Assembly: GCF_007431345.1 (NCBI RefSeq)
Contig: NZ_CP041730.1
Location: forward strand, 2,852,001 to 2,916,000
Length of the DNA stretch: 64,000 nucleotides
Direction: 5' to 3'
DNA from: Chitinimonas arctica
Lineage (GTDB): Bacteria > Pseudomonadota > Gammaproteobacteria > Burkholderiales > Chitinimonadaceae
The notes beneath the pieces were generated by a model that searched no databases, was not told the DNA's origin, and was given only the letters and a program-made list of their open reading frames with translations. Positions 16,408 to 24,760 of the stretch are shown here, piece by piece; within the stretch, counting starts at the first letter, position 1, and each line of letters begins with the position of its first letter. The position numbers were made by a program, and so were the translations under genes.

Positions 16408-17767
16408 TGCGCAGGTAGTGATCGAAACGCTTGGAGTTGGAAAACATCAGGCCGGGCGCGATGCGAATGCCCGCTTGCAGCGCGGCATGGAACAAGGATT
16501 CGGATGAACGCTTGCCCGGCATTTCCACCCACAATGCCAGCCCGCCAGGGGGTTGGCTCAGGCGGGTGCCGGCAGGGAAATAGCTGGCAATGGCGGCCGA
16601 GACCTGCTCGCGTTGCCGGCGCAGGGAGGTGCGGAGCCGACGCAAATGGCGTTCGTAGGCACCGGAAGCCATGAACTCGGCCACGGCGATTTGCGGCAGG
16701 GATTCATTGGAGCGCGATTGCGCATACTTGAGCATCTCCACCCGCGCATGCCACTTGCCGGCGCTGATCCACCCCAGCCGCATGCCGGGCGCCAAGGTCT
16801 TGTGCAGCGAAGCGCAATGGATAACGTTGCCGGTACGATCCCAGGCCTTGAGGGCGGACAAGGGGGTATCGGCATCGCCCAGGGCGGAATAGGTGTCGTC
16901 CTCGATCAAGGGGATGCGTTGCGCTTCGCACCAATGGACCAGGTCCTCCTTATGGCGATCGGGCATGACGCTGCCCAGCGGGTTTTGCAGATTGGGGACC
17001 ACCACCACCGCCTTAATGTCGTTATAGCTCTGGGCGGCTAGTTCCAGTGCCTCCAGGGAAATGCCGGTTTGCGGGCTGCTGGGGATTTCCAGCGCGCGCA
17101 GGCCCAGGCTCTCCAGGATCTGCAGCAGTCCGAAAAAGGTCGGCGACTCGACCGCCACCACATCGCCGGGCTGGGTCACCGCCCGTAGCGCCAGATTCAA
17201 CGCTTCGATACAGCCATGGGTCACGATGATCTCATCCGCGCTCAGCGTGACGCGCGCCCACAAGGCGTTCTTGGCAATGGCGGCACGAAAGCCGGGGTCG
17301 CCATTCGGGGTGGGCGGCCCTGGCCGGCCCAATAGGCCGGGGTTGCCGCGCAAGGCCCTGATCATCGCCGTCTGCAAGGCCTCGGTCGGATAAAGCTCGG
17401 GCGCGCCGCAAGCGCCTGCCAGATTGATGGCAACCGGCGATTGCTGGCTCTTGGCGATGATGGCCGAAACGCGTTGGTGGATGCCGACATACTGGGCCGG
17501 ATCGGGCAGGGCGGCACCGGGCTCCTTCATCGGCGCCAGCGCGGCCTGCTGGCGCGGGCGCACGAAATAGCCGGAACGAGGCCGGGCTTCCAGCACGCCA
17601 CGGCTTTCCAGATGGCGGCATGCCTGCAGGGCGGTCGAGAGGCTGACCGTATGGCGCTCCATCAGTGTCCTGACCGAGGGCATGCGGTCGCCGCAGCGCA
17701 GCGTACCGGCTTCGATGGCATGGAGATAATGATTGGCGAGCTGGCTATAAAGAGTGGGCGCGGGCAT
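16319..17767 (-). CDS. MocR-family (GntR + aminotransferase fold) transcriptional regulator
   Basis: This is a 482-residue protein. An N-terminal GntR winged helix (about 1-72) carries RMPSVRTLMERHTVS and LESRGVLEARPRSGYFV. A linker leads to a class I/II aminotransferase-like domain containing NPLG and the PLP-lysine segment SLHKTLAPGMRLGW. MocR proteins bind PLP and usually control vitamin B6, GABA or amino-acid genes. No obvious target sits next to it; the upstream neighbour on the same strand is a response-regulator gene. Length and domain order are normal for the family. Confidence 0.9.
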   Translation of the reverse strand: MPAPTLYSQLANHYLHAIEAGTLRCGDRMPSVRTLMERHTVSLSTALQACRHLESRGVLEARPRSGYFVRPRQQAALAPMKEPGAALPDPAQYVGIHQRVSAIIAKSQQSPVAINLAGACGAPELYPTEALQTAMIRALRGNPGLLGRPGPPTPNGDPGFRAAIAKNALWARVTLSADEIIVTHGCIEALNLALRAVTQPGDVVAVESPTFFGLLQILESLGLRALEIPSSPQTGISLEALELAAQSYNDIKAVVVVPNLQNPLGSVMPDRHKEDLVHWCEAQRIPLIEDDTYSALGDADTPLSALKAWDRTGNVIHCASLHKTLAPGMRLGWISAGKWHARVEMLKYAQSRSNESLPQIAVAEFMASGAYERHLRRLRTSLRRQREQVSAAIASYFPAGTRLSQPPGGLALWVEMPGKRSSESLFHAALQAGIRIAPGLMFSNSKRFDHYLRISCGSLYSRELEQGIRKLAGLVEALPHTD

Positions 17768-17872
17768 GGCTTGATTATTCGATGCCGTGGCGGACCGGAA
17801 CAGGTACAGTTTTTATCTCGCTGTTACGCAACAGCTTGTGAAAAGCCTGCCTTGCTACGAGCGGCACCCGGT

Positions 17873-19240
17873 TCACGTCGGCGCGTCGACATCCGAGTCC
17901 AAGGTGGCGGCGGTGCCATGCATGACCGCCGTCAACTGCTCGCATCCCGCTACCCGTGGCAGCATCATGCTCAGGCGGGCCTGGCTGGTGAGATAGCGCT
18001 GGATCAAGGGACGCACCCATTCGGTCAGCATCTGCGCCAAATCGTTGGAATAGAGCCGGGCGATGATGGTCAGGTAGTCCTGCGCCAGGGTGAAGTCGAA
18101 TGTCTCGGCGACCGCTTGGCCGGTGATGGAACGCATCAGGTCGATGGCCGCGACCGGCTCGCGCGAGGCGATCGCCTGTGCGGCCATGGCCAGATTGCAG
18201 TACCAGGTGGCGCGCTGTGCTTCCACCGGTGCGGTCAGCTGTTTCAGCCGTGTCTGCATCTGTTTGACCAGGCTGACGCCACTGCCGGTTTCCCCTTCGT
18301 CGAACTTGAGTATCACCAGGTGCAGCAGCGTGCGGAAATCCAGCTCGATGGTCGAACCGCGCAGGGCGATGGCTCGATTCAGATAAGTGTCCGCCTGCAC
18401 CGCCAAGCCCAGTTCGAAAGCCAACTGGCCGGCCAGTTGCAAGCGTCTATTGCTGCGGGGGCTGATCACGATCGAGCGTTCGAGGATGCCCAGGGCATCG
18501 GCCTGGCGACCTTCCTCCAGGTAGAAGTCGATCAGCTGGTCGTAGACCGGCAAATAGCGCAAATGCTGGTTGATCACATCCAGCAGCATGGTTTCGGCGA
18601 CCTCTTTATCGCCGGTTTTCAGGCTCATCCGGGCCAGCCCGAATTTTGCCCAGGCGGCATGCTTGCGCTCGACGATGCGCCGGTAGAAGACCGTGGCATC
18701 CTCATAGCGCTCCAGCCGGCAAAGGGTCTGCACCGCCAGCTTGGCCACCTCGTTGAAATAGCGCGTCTTGCCGGACAGCATCTGCTGGGCGACATTCAGG
18801 GCGCGGCCATATTCCTTGGCATAGAGGGCGTCGTAGATATCCATCAGCGCTTCGCGGCGCGTAAACGCCCGTTCTATCCGGTCTTCCAGCTGGCCGGTCT
18901 GCACCGGTTTGAGCAGATAGTCGTCCGGCGTCACTTCGGCCACGCTGGCCACGCGTGAGTATTTCGCTTCGCCGGTGACCATGATGAAGATGGTGGGTGG
19001 GGGCAATTGATGGCGTTCCGATAGCTGCTCCAGCAGGTCCTGCCCGGTCTCGTCGCCGTCGAAATGGTATTCGCACAGGATGATGTCGTATTTGCCGTCC
19101 AGTACCTTACGGCGCGCGTCGGCGACGGTGCTGCAATTTTCGATCTTGCTGATGCCGAAACCCTGCAATATCGTGGAAATCGACAGTCTTGCCGGCGACG
19201 AACCATCCACGATCAGTGCGTTGAGGGGGCTTTTTGACAT
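17873..19240 (-). CDS. Response-regulator receiver with TPR-rich output
   Basis: This is a 455-residue protein. The receiver domain (about 1-125) starts LNALIVDGSSPARLSISTI and has the conserved LLKP lysine. The remainder is helical and TPR-like (FYRRIVERKHAAWAKFGLARM; ALGILERSIVISPRSNRRLQLAGQLAF), probably for protein contacts. There is no DNA-binding domain. At the usual phospho-acceptor place the sequence reads ILCEYHFDG, a Glu instead of Asp, so phosphorylation may not occur. MSKSPLN is chosen as the start because the receiver fold begins just after it; no strong ribosome-binding site is visible. No histidine kinase is nearby. Confidence 0.82.
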   Translation of the reverse strand: MSKSPLNALIVDGSSPARLSISTILQGFGISKIENCSTVADARRKVLDGKYDIILCEYHFDGDETGQDLLEQLSERHQLPPPTIFIMVTGEAKYSRVASVAEVTPDDYLLKPVQTGQLEDRIERAFTRREALMDIYDALYAKEYGRALNVAQQMLSGKTRYFNEVAKLAVQTLCRLERYEDATVFYRRIVERKHAAWAKFGLARMSLKTGDKEVAETMLLDVINQHLRYLPVYDQLIDFYLEEGRQADALGILERSIVISPRSNRRLQLAGQLAFELGLAVQADTYLNRAIALRGSTIELDFRTLLHLVILKFDEGETGSGVSLVKQMQTRLKQLTAPVEAQRATWYCNLAMAAQAIASREPVAAIDLMRSITGQAVAETFDFTLAQDYLTIIARLYSNDLAQMLTEWVRPLIQRYLTSQARLSMMLPRVAGCEQLTAVMHGTAATLDSDVDAPT

Positions 19241-19387
19241 GGGAATGCCCACTTGGGGGAGGCGGAGTTGGCACCCTGCCAGCATAGACCAGCGACATGG
19301 CAAGGGCACGATGCTCTTGGGGGGATGGCAAGCACCATTCCCACCCACGGAACTTGCCCGCAATGGCTCCTTCCAAGCCCGCCGCCG

Positions 19388-20227
19388 CTAGTTCAGCGGG
19401 GCGGCGACCAGAACCCGGCCGTGTTCGGTCAGCATGGCCGGCCAGGCTGCACTGGCAAGACACGCGAATTCAACCCGCCGGGCCTGGCCAATGGCGTCAT
19501 CCGTTTCCGCTTGCTTGGCCGGATGGCACATCAACAGGCCGTCGTCCGGCAGGCTGCTCAGCCAGTGGGGCAGGCGCTCGGCAAAGCCATCCTGGGGGCG
19601 CAAGGCATAGAGGCCGGCGAATCCGCGATTGCCGGACCAGCCCAGCGCGGCCGCCTGGCGGCCGTGCCCGGTCGCGCCCATCATGGAGAGGGCGAGGCGT
19701 TTAGCCAGCGGCGCGGGGGTATGGATCTCGGCCAAATTTCTCAGCCAGGGACGCTGTGTGTAGCGCCGTGCCAGGACATCGAACAATTGCTCGCGAATGA
19801 CCGGAAACAGATGGATATGCTGATGGCCGTCCACAAAGGCAGGCGCTGCCGCCATGACCCGCTCGTAGCGGTCCAGCTGCCGCTCCAGCGCGGTACGGAC
19901 CAGGCTTGCAGCCAAAGCACCGCAGCGTGCCGCCAACATCAAGCGGCCCAGCGGCATGCCGGCCCGGCCGGGAAAATCGGCGGTCAGGTCGAAATGCAGG
20001 CCGGCGTGCTTTTGCCAGCCTCGCTCGCGCAGCGCCGCGCCATCGACCGGCCAGCGCGGCGAGTCGCTCATGCAGGAGGTAGCACTGATACGCTGCAGGG
20101 CCAGCAGTTCGAGGATGGCGGTCGAGACGGCCGCGTTCGTAGCAAAATCGTCGGCACAGACGATCAAGCGCCGGGCCGCCGCCGTTGCGCCCCTTCGGTC
20201 GGTTTGTTTCACTGCGGGATCCGTCAT
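19388..20227 (-). CDS. ChbG/HpnK (YdjC) family carbohydrate deacetylase
   Basis: This is a 279-residue protein of the YdjC-like deacetylase family, metal-dependent enzymes that remove N-acetyl groups from diacetylchitobiose-type sugars or lipid-linked glycans. The metal-site motif is ADDFATN, and FVDGHQHIHLFP supplies the histidines. CHPAKQ lies near the end. Its ATG (20227-20225) overlaps by two bases the ATG of the divergent GT39 gene; another in-frame ATG lies 33 bases upstream. The pairing with GT39 and GT2 genes suggests glycolipid or cell-surface sugar modification more than chitin use. Confidence 0.85.
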   Translation of the reverse strand: MTDPAVKQTDRRGATAAARRLIVCADDFATNAAVSTAILELLALQRISATSCMSDSPRWPVDGAALRERGWQKHAGLHFDLTADFPGRAGMPLGRLMLAARCGALAASLVRTALERQLDRYERVMAAAPAFVDGHQHIHLFPVIREQLFDVLARRYTQRPWLRNLAEIHTPAPLAKRLALSMMGATGHGRQAAALGWSGNRGFAGLYALRPQDGFAERLPHWLSSLPDDGLLMCHPAKQAETDDAIGQARRVEFACLASAAWPAMLTEHGRVLVAAPLN

Positions 20228-21941
20228 GCCTGATTTTCGTAAACGTTTGCCGCGCGACATTTGCCTGTTGCTCTTGCTCTTATTGCCCTATTTCCTGGCC
20301 CTGCTCGCTGCACGGCCCTTGAATGTGCCGGACGAAGGCCGCTACCCCGAAGTGGCGCGGGCGATGCTGCTCAGCGGCGACTTTATTACTCCGAAAGTCA
20401 ACGGCGCGGTGTTCCTCGACAAGCCGGCGCTGTACTACTGGCTGCAAGCGCTCAGCTACCAGGTACTGGGTGTGGGCACGGCTTCCACGCGCGTCATGCC
20501 GGCGCTGTTCGGCGTGGCGGGTTGCCTGCTGGTCTTCCTCGTCGGCCGGCGCCTGTTCAGCCGCCGTGCCGGCTGGCTGGCGGCCGGCATCCTGGCCAGC
20601 TCGCCGCTTTATTACATCGCCAGCCAGTATGCCAACCTGGACCTGGAGGTGGCGATCTGGATCAGCGCCGCGCTGTTCGCCGTGCTGCTGGGACGCCAGG
20701 CGCCGCCAGCCAAGCGCCGCCGCTACTTTATCGCGGCTTATCTGGCCGGCGGTTGCGGGGTACTGACCAAGGGCCTGATCGGCGTGGTCCTGCCCGGGTT
20801 GGTACTGGCAGGCTGGCTGCTATGGCGTCGGCGCTGGCGCGAGCTGCCGTCCTGGCACCTGGGCTGGTCCTTGCCGCTGGTGCTGCTGGTCTGCTTGCCC
20901 TGGTATGCGGCGGTGCAGGCGGCCAACCCCCAGTTCCTGCATTACTTCTTCGTCTTCCAGCAGTTCGAGCGTTATACCGCCGGTGGGTTCAATAATGCCT
21001 TCCCGTGGTACTTCTACTTGCTGGTGCTGGGCCTGTTCGTGCTGCCGTGGTCGCTCTGGTTGCCGGCGGCGCTACGGCGAGCCTGGCAGCGGCGTACGGA
21101 GGCGGACGAAACACGCCCGTTTCTATTGGTTTGGCCTGCCCTGATCCTGCTGTTCTTCTCGCTACCCGCATCCAAGATCGTCAGCTATATCCTGCCGGTG
21201 CTGCCGCCGCTGGCCTTGCTGTTGGCGGCTTATTTCGACGAGCAACTGAACACGGCCGGTGTCCCGAAGCGCTTGGCCATGCTGGCGACCGTGGTCCTGG
21301 CCGGGGCCGGCGGACTGCTGCTGTATGCCATCCCTTCCCTGCAGGCACGCTATCCGGCCGCACCCCAGTTGGCGCCGTGGCTGGCCTTGCTGGCCGGCGT
21401 GCTGTTGGCCGGTGCGTTGCTGCTGGCCTGGGGAACCGTGCGCAAGCGGCTGGACCTGGTTTTGTCAGGACTCCTGCTCGCAGCGGCCGGAACGGGCTGG
21501 TGCGTGAATATCATCGTCGGACGGGTGGATGACCAGACCAGCTGGCCGGTGGCGCAGGCGCTGAAACCCCACCTGAGCGAGCAGGCCTTGCTGATCAGTT
21601 ATCACGACTACTACCAGGACCTGCCCATCTATCTCAATCGGCGCGAACCCATCCATGTGGTGGACAACTGGCGCGACCCGACACTGGCCGGCAAGGATAA
21701 CTGGCGCCGTGAATTCCATTACGCCTTGGGATGGCAGCCGGAAGCCGCCGCATGGCTGGTGGGCGAGGAAGGATTCGCCAGCCTGCTGCGGCAACAGCGG
21801 CCGATTTTCGTGGTGCTGGCGGAGCCGCTGGCCGATGAGGTGGCGCGCCGGCATGGCTTGCGCGTACTGTGGCGCGGCTCGGGACGGGCCATCCTGACTC
21901 GTTCGACGGCGGGGCCGGTACACCCGGTGGCGATGCAATAG
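20226..21941 (+). CDS. GT39 (ArnT/PMT-like) membrane glycosyltransferase
   Basis: This 571-residue membrane protein, with about 11-12 hydrophobic helices, is of the dolichyl-phosphate-mannose/ArnT-like family. These enzymes move a sugar from an undecaprenyl-phosphate carrier to an acceptor outside the membrane. The first loop has the family's acidic site PDEGRYPE (residues 29-36), as in ArnT (DE.RY.E). The C-terminal part is a soluble extracytoplasmic domain. The start MPDFRKRLPRD is preferred because the first helix follows directly. It converges on the GT2 gene, which would charge the carrier lipid. The acceptor (lipid A or other) cannot be told from sequence. Confidence 0.87.
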   Translation: MPDFRKRLPRDICLLLLLLLPYFLALLAARPLNVPDEGRYPEVARAMLLSGDFITPKVNGAVFLDKPALYYWLQALSYQVLGVGTASTRVMPALFGVAGCLLVFLVGRRLFSRRAGWLAAGILASSPLYYIASQYANLDLEVAIWISAALFAVLLGRQAPPAKRRRYFIAAYLAGGCGVLTKGLIGVVLPGLVLAGWLLWRRRWRELPSWHLGWSLPLVLLVCLPWYAAVQAANPQFLHYFFVFQQFERYTAGGFNNAFPWYFYLLVLGLFVLPWSLWLPAALRRAWQRRTEADETRPFLLVWPALILLFFSLPASKIVSYILPVLPPLALLLAAYFDEQLNTAGVPKRLAMLATVVLAGAGGLLLYAIPSLQARYPAAPQLAPWLALLAGVLLAGALLLAWGTVRKRLDLVLSGLLLAAAGTGWCVNIIVGRVDDQTSWPVAQALKPHLSEQALLISYHDYYQDLPIYLNRREPIHVVDNWRDPTLAGKDNWRREFHYALGWQPEAAAWLVGEEGFASLLRQQRPIFVVLAEPLADEVARRHGLRVLWRGSGRAILTRSTAGPVHPVAMQ

Positions 21942-21966
21942 AAAGCTACCGGCCGCCGTGCGGCGA

Positions 21967-22923
21967 TCATGTCTCGTCGGTTTCTTCAAAACCTATTCGT
22001 TCCGATACCAGGTAGATGGGCCGCCGCTTGACCTCATGGAACACGCCGGCCAGATATTCGCCCAGCACACCGATGGAAATCAGCTGTACGCCGCCCAGGA
22101 ACATCAAGGCAGCCGCCAGTGTCGCCCAGCCCGGAATCTCCACCCCGAAACGCAGGGTGTCGATGATGATCCAGGCGGCGTAGGCCAGTGAAAGCGCCGA
22201 AATAAAGAAGCCCACCACGCTCCAGACGCGCAGGGGAATATCGGAAAAGGACAGAATGCCGGTCTGCGCCAGTTGCAGCAGTGCGCGGATATTGAAAGCG
22301 CTCTGGCCGCTATTGCGCGTCTGCACGTCGAACGGCACGGCAATCGAGCGATAGCCCACCCAGGCATACATGCCCTTCATAAAGCGGGCCCGCTCCGGCA
22401 TCGACTGCAGGCTGTCGATCACCTTGCGGTCCAGCAAGCGGAAATCGCCGGCATCGGCCGGGATATTCACGCTGGAGAGCCAATTCATCAGGCCATAGAA
22501 AGCGAAGGCGCCGGTCCGCTTGAGACGCGATTCATCGGCACGCGACTGGCGCACGCCGTAGACCATGTCGTAGCCCTCGCGCCAGCGCGCCAGAAAGGCG
22601 GGAATCAGGGCCAAGGGATGCTGGAAGTCGGCATCGATCAGGATGACCAGGTCGCCCGACACATGGTCCAGCCCGGCGGTCAGCGCCGCCTCCTTGCCGA
22701 AATTGCGCGACAGGTTGATCAAGCGCAAGGGCATGCCGGATTGGCAAAGGTCGGCGACCACGCTGGCGGTGTTATCGCGGCTGCCGTCGTTGACCACGAT
22801 GATTTCGCACCGGGACGCCAGCGGTTGCAGCGTGGCCCAAAGCGCCAGCAGGAAGTCGCGAATCCCTTCGCCTTCGTTATATGCCGGTACGACGCAGGAA
22901 ATGTGAGGGTTGGCGGAATGCAA
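21967..22923 (-). CDS. GT2 polyprenyl-phosphate glycosyltransferase (ArnC/GtrB-like)
   Basis: This 318-residue enzyme attaches a sugar to undecaprenyl phosphate. The GT-A domain has VVPAYNEGEGI at the N-terminus, the VVNDGSRDNT motif and the DxD-type IDADFQHP. Two C-terminal membrane helices (about 235-255 and 268-290) place it at the inner membrane, as in ArnC, GtrB and DPM1-like proteins. The start is a TTG at 22923, preceded by CAGGTG; no ATG is available before the first strand. It lies opposite the GT39 gene, a probable functional partner. Confidence 0.87.
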   Translation of the reverse strand: MHSANPHISCVVPAYNEGEGIRDFLLALWATLQPLASRCEIIVVNDGSRDNTASVVADLCQSGMPLRLINLSRNFGKEAALTAGLDHVSGDLVILIDADFQHPLALIPAFLARWREGYDMVYGVRQSRADESRLKRTGAFAFYGLMNWLSSVNIPADAGDFRLLDRKVIDSLQSMPERARFMKGMYAWVGYRSIAVPFDVQTRNSGQSAFNIRALLQLAQTGILSFSDIPLRVWSVVGFFISALSLAYAAWIIIDTLRFGVEIPGWATLAAALMFLGGVQLISIGVLGEYLAGVFHEVKRRPIYLVSERIGFEETDET

Positions 22924-23438
22924 GGTACACCTGTGGAAATAATGATTGCCGACAGCTGAATTATTTATAGACGGCTATCGGTTTCGATATTGGGCGTATG
23001 CGTTATCCGGCATGCGGCGTGCAAATCGCTTTATTACCGATCGGTTACATTGCGCGCGGACGGGCGATGGAATGGCCGATACCCGGCCACCGGCTCGGTA
23101 TGGGCGGGACGGACCTTGCCCGCGGCTGCCTATGCGCTTTCCGCGGCGGTCGGAACTTGCCTTGTCACTGTCTAAGCCAGGATTCGGCTTATGCGTCCTG
23201 GGTATCCAGACCGGATCGTGCCGGCAAGGTTCCCGTTGCGGGCCGACATATCGCAATGTACAGACCTGCAACGATAGGACTTGCCGAAGCGAAGCGGGGT
23301 GAAGTGTGGGGCTGGAGGGGGCGGCCGTGCTGGCATTCGGCTTTTCCGTGAACGACAATTCCCGGTATTTTGCGAAAGAAAATTGAGTTGGAATTTGGGA
23401 ATATAAATTCTCGGAAAATATACTAAGTGGAATTGATT
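22924..23438. other. Intergenic region, no gene supported
   Basis: About 515 bases. The reading frames here on both strands are Arg/Gly-rich, lack ribosome-binding sites and resemble no family. Composition shifts from GC-rich to A+T-rich around 23.36 kb, marking the edge of the acquired-looking segment. The promoter for the orphan gene at 23439 is probably within the last 80 bases, but I cannot fix its boxes. Confidence 0.5.
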
Positions 23439-23897
23439 ATGCTGGCTGAAATTTCGAAAATATTCTTTCCACGAACAAATCCGAGTGCCGCTTCAAGGAG
23501 TGGGAAATTACACGAATCTACACCTTCGGTCGAGATTGAGAATCGGGGGAGTTTTCCGGATGGTTCTCGCAACCTATTCCGACCCCCTTCCGTGACAGTG
23601 GCGGATAAAGGCTGCGATAAGGTGGGGATGGGGGGGAGCCCATCGAGAAAATCCGCATCCAGACACATATCTGCCCCCGAATCTACGGCAGTACCGTATG
23701 GCTCGGGAAAGTCAATTGCGGGCATTCAATCGGGGAGAGCTGTCCCTGGCGCTCATGTGAGCAAGGGGCAGAAGGCGCTGGAAATCGATGTGGAGGCTGG
23801 CAATTCTGAAGGCAATGAACTGCTTCATGAGTATTTTAGTGAATTGCAAAATAATGGTGTAAAAAAATCAGCATCGAAGGAGTGGATTTTCAGGTGA
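23439..23897 (+). CDS. Orphan protein, N-terminal part (frame open to the next gene if one A is added)
   Basis: This is a 152-residue frame in A+T-rich DNA. It is unrecognised: Ser/Pro/Gly-rich and disordered-looking for the first 120 residues, then an acidic helical end (EGNELLHEYFSELQNNG). A run of seven A (23861-23867) lies 31 bases before the stop. With eight A the reading continues GVKKISIEGVDFQVKYIND into the following frame, making one 379-residue protein. A disordered Ser-rich head with a folded tail is common in secreted effectors, but there is no other support for that role. A GTG 12 bases upstream is an alternative start. Confidence 0.5.
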   Translation: MLAEISKIFFPRTNPSAASRSGKLHESTPSVEIENRGSFPDGSRNLFRPPSVTVADKGCDKVGMGGSPSRKSASRHISAPESTAVPYGSGKSIAGIQSGRAVPGAHVSKGQKALEIDVEAGNSEGNELLHEYFSELQNNGVKKSASKEWIFR

Positions 23898-24577
23898 AGT
23901 ACATAAATGACGGCAAAGATAAATGGTTGGTCCGCGTGGGCGACCTTAAAAGGGAGTTGCACAAAAAACACGCGGAGGCAGACTCGTGGACGACGCTCAG
24001 CGCCAAAGTTGCCCGAGAGCAAGAAATATTGAGCAACTGGAAACCGGGCCGAGAAATATCCCCAAAGGATGTTAATCTCGTCGATGCGATGCGGGCGGGA
24101 TTACAATTGGCAATGATGGATTTCGAAAAAAATGAGTTGCTGAAGAATCGGAGAGAAAGTATCCATATTAAGCTGGGTGAATTGCGAGATGCGCTGAAAG
24201 GTGCCTTGCCAAAGCAACAGCCATATGCTTCGCCTGTTAAAAGGGTGTTTGTACGGATTTGGGGATGGCTGATGTCGCCATTCAGGCCTGCCCTCATAAC
24301 GTTTAAACATGAAAGGGATGAAATTTGCAAGATCGCTTCGGATATTATCGCTTCGAATATTGCACAGGAAATTAGTTTGGCAAAAGCAGCGATTGATAGT
24401 GGCAACAAGAAATGGATTGCGGAAAAATCGGCACATCATGATCGGCAGGTATGGCCATTATCGAAGGAAGATAGATTTATTTGTACTGCGAATGCCTCCG
24501 ACGAAAAGTCGATTAAAAAAGCGAAAGCGCTTGAAGGTGAGCTGAATCAAGCGTGGAAGGCAATGTTCCCGAGCTAG
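23882..24577 (+). CDS. Orphan protein, C-terminal part
   Basis: This is a 231-residue, Lys-rich helical protein from a GTG at 23882 (after AAGGA), or more likely the second part of the gene that begins at 23439. No domain is recognised. A short hydrophobic stretch RIWGWLMSPF lies near residue 125 and long charged helices surround it. A+T-rich codon use differs sharply from both neighbours, suggesting horizontal transfer. No mobile-element gene is adjacent. Confidence 0.55.
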   Translation: MDFQVKYINDGKDKWLVRVGDLKRELHKKHAEADSWTTLSAKVAREQEILSNWKPGREISPKDVNLVDAMRAGLQLAMMDFEKNELLKNRRESIHIKLGELRDALKGALPKQQPYASPVKRVFVRIWGWLMSPFRPALITFKHERDEICKIASDIIASNIAQEISLAKAAIDSGNKKWIAEKSAHHDRQVWPLSKEDRFICTANASDEKSIKKAKALEGELNQAWKAMFPS

Positions 24578-24760
24578 CCTAAAAGGATTTGGTGGTTGCG
24601 ATACTGCGCTGAATAATTTAAATGGCATTCGTTCTGGGTATATAAAAGAAAGCAGTTGAATTGCTTCCAATTGCTGCGCTATTGAAAGTGTGACTGCAAG
24701 CTGAAAACCTAACCGCGCTCACCGGCAATCACCGCCCGATGAGCGCAGTCCGGTCATCGA

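Noticed and set aside
22975..23358. 127-codon minus and 117-codon plus frames in the 23-kb gap
   Set aside because: They overlap each other, are low-complexity Arg/Gly-rich and lack start signals.
24715..24746. Inverted repeat GCGCTCA/TGAGCGC as a terminator between the orphan and the receptor gene
   Set aside because: The 18-base loop and the lack of a T-run make it too weak to call.
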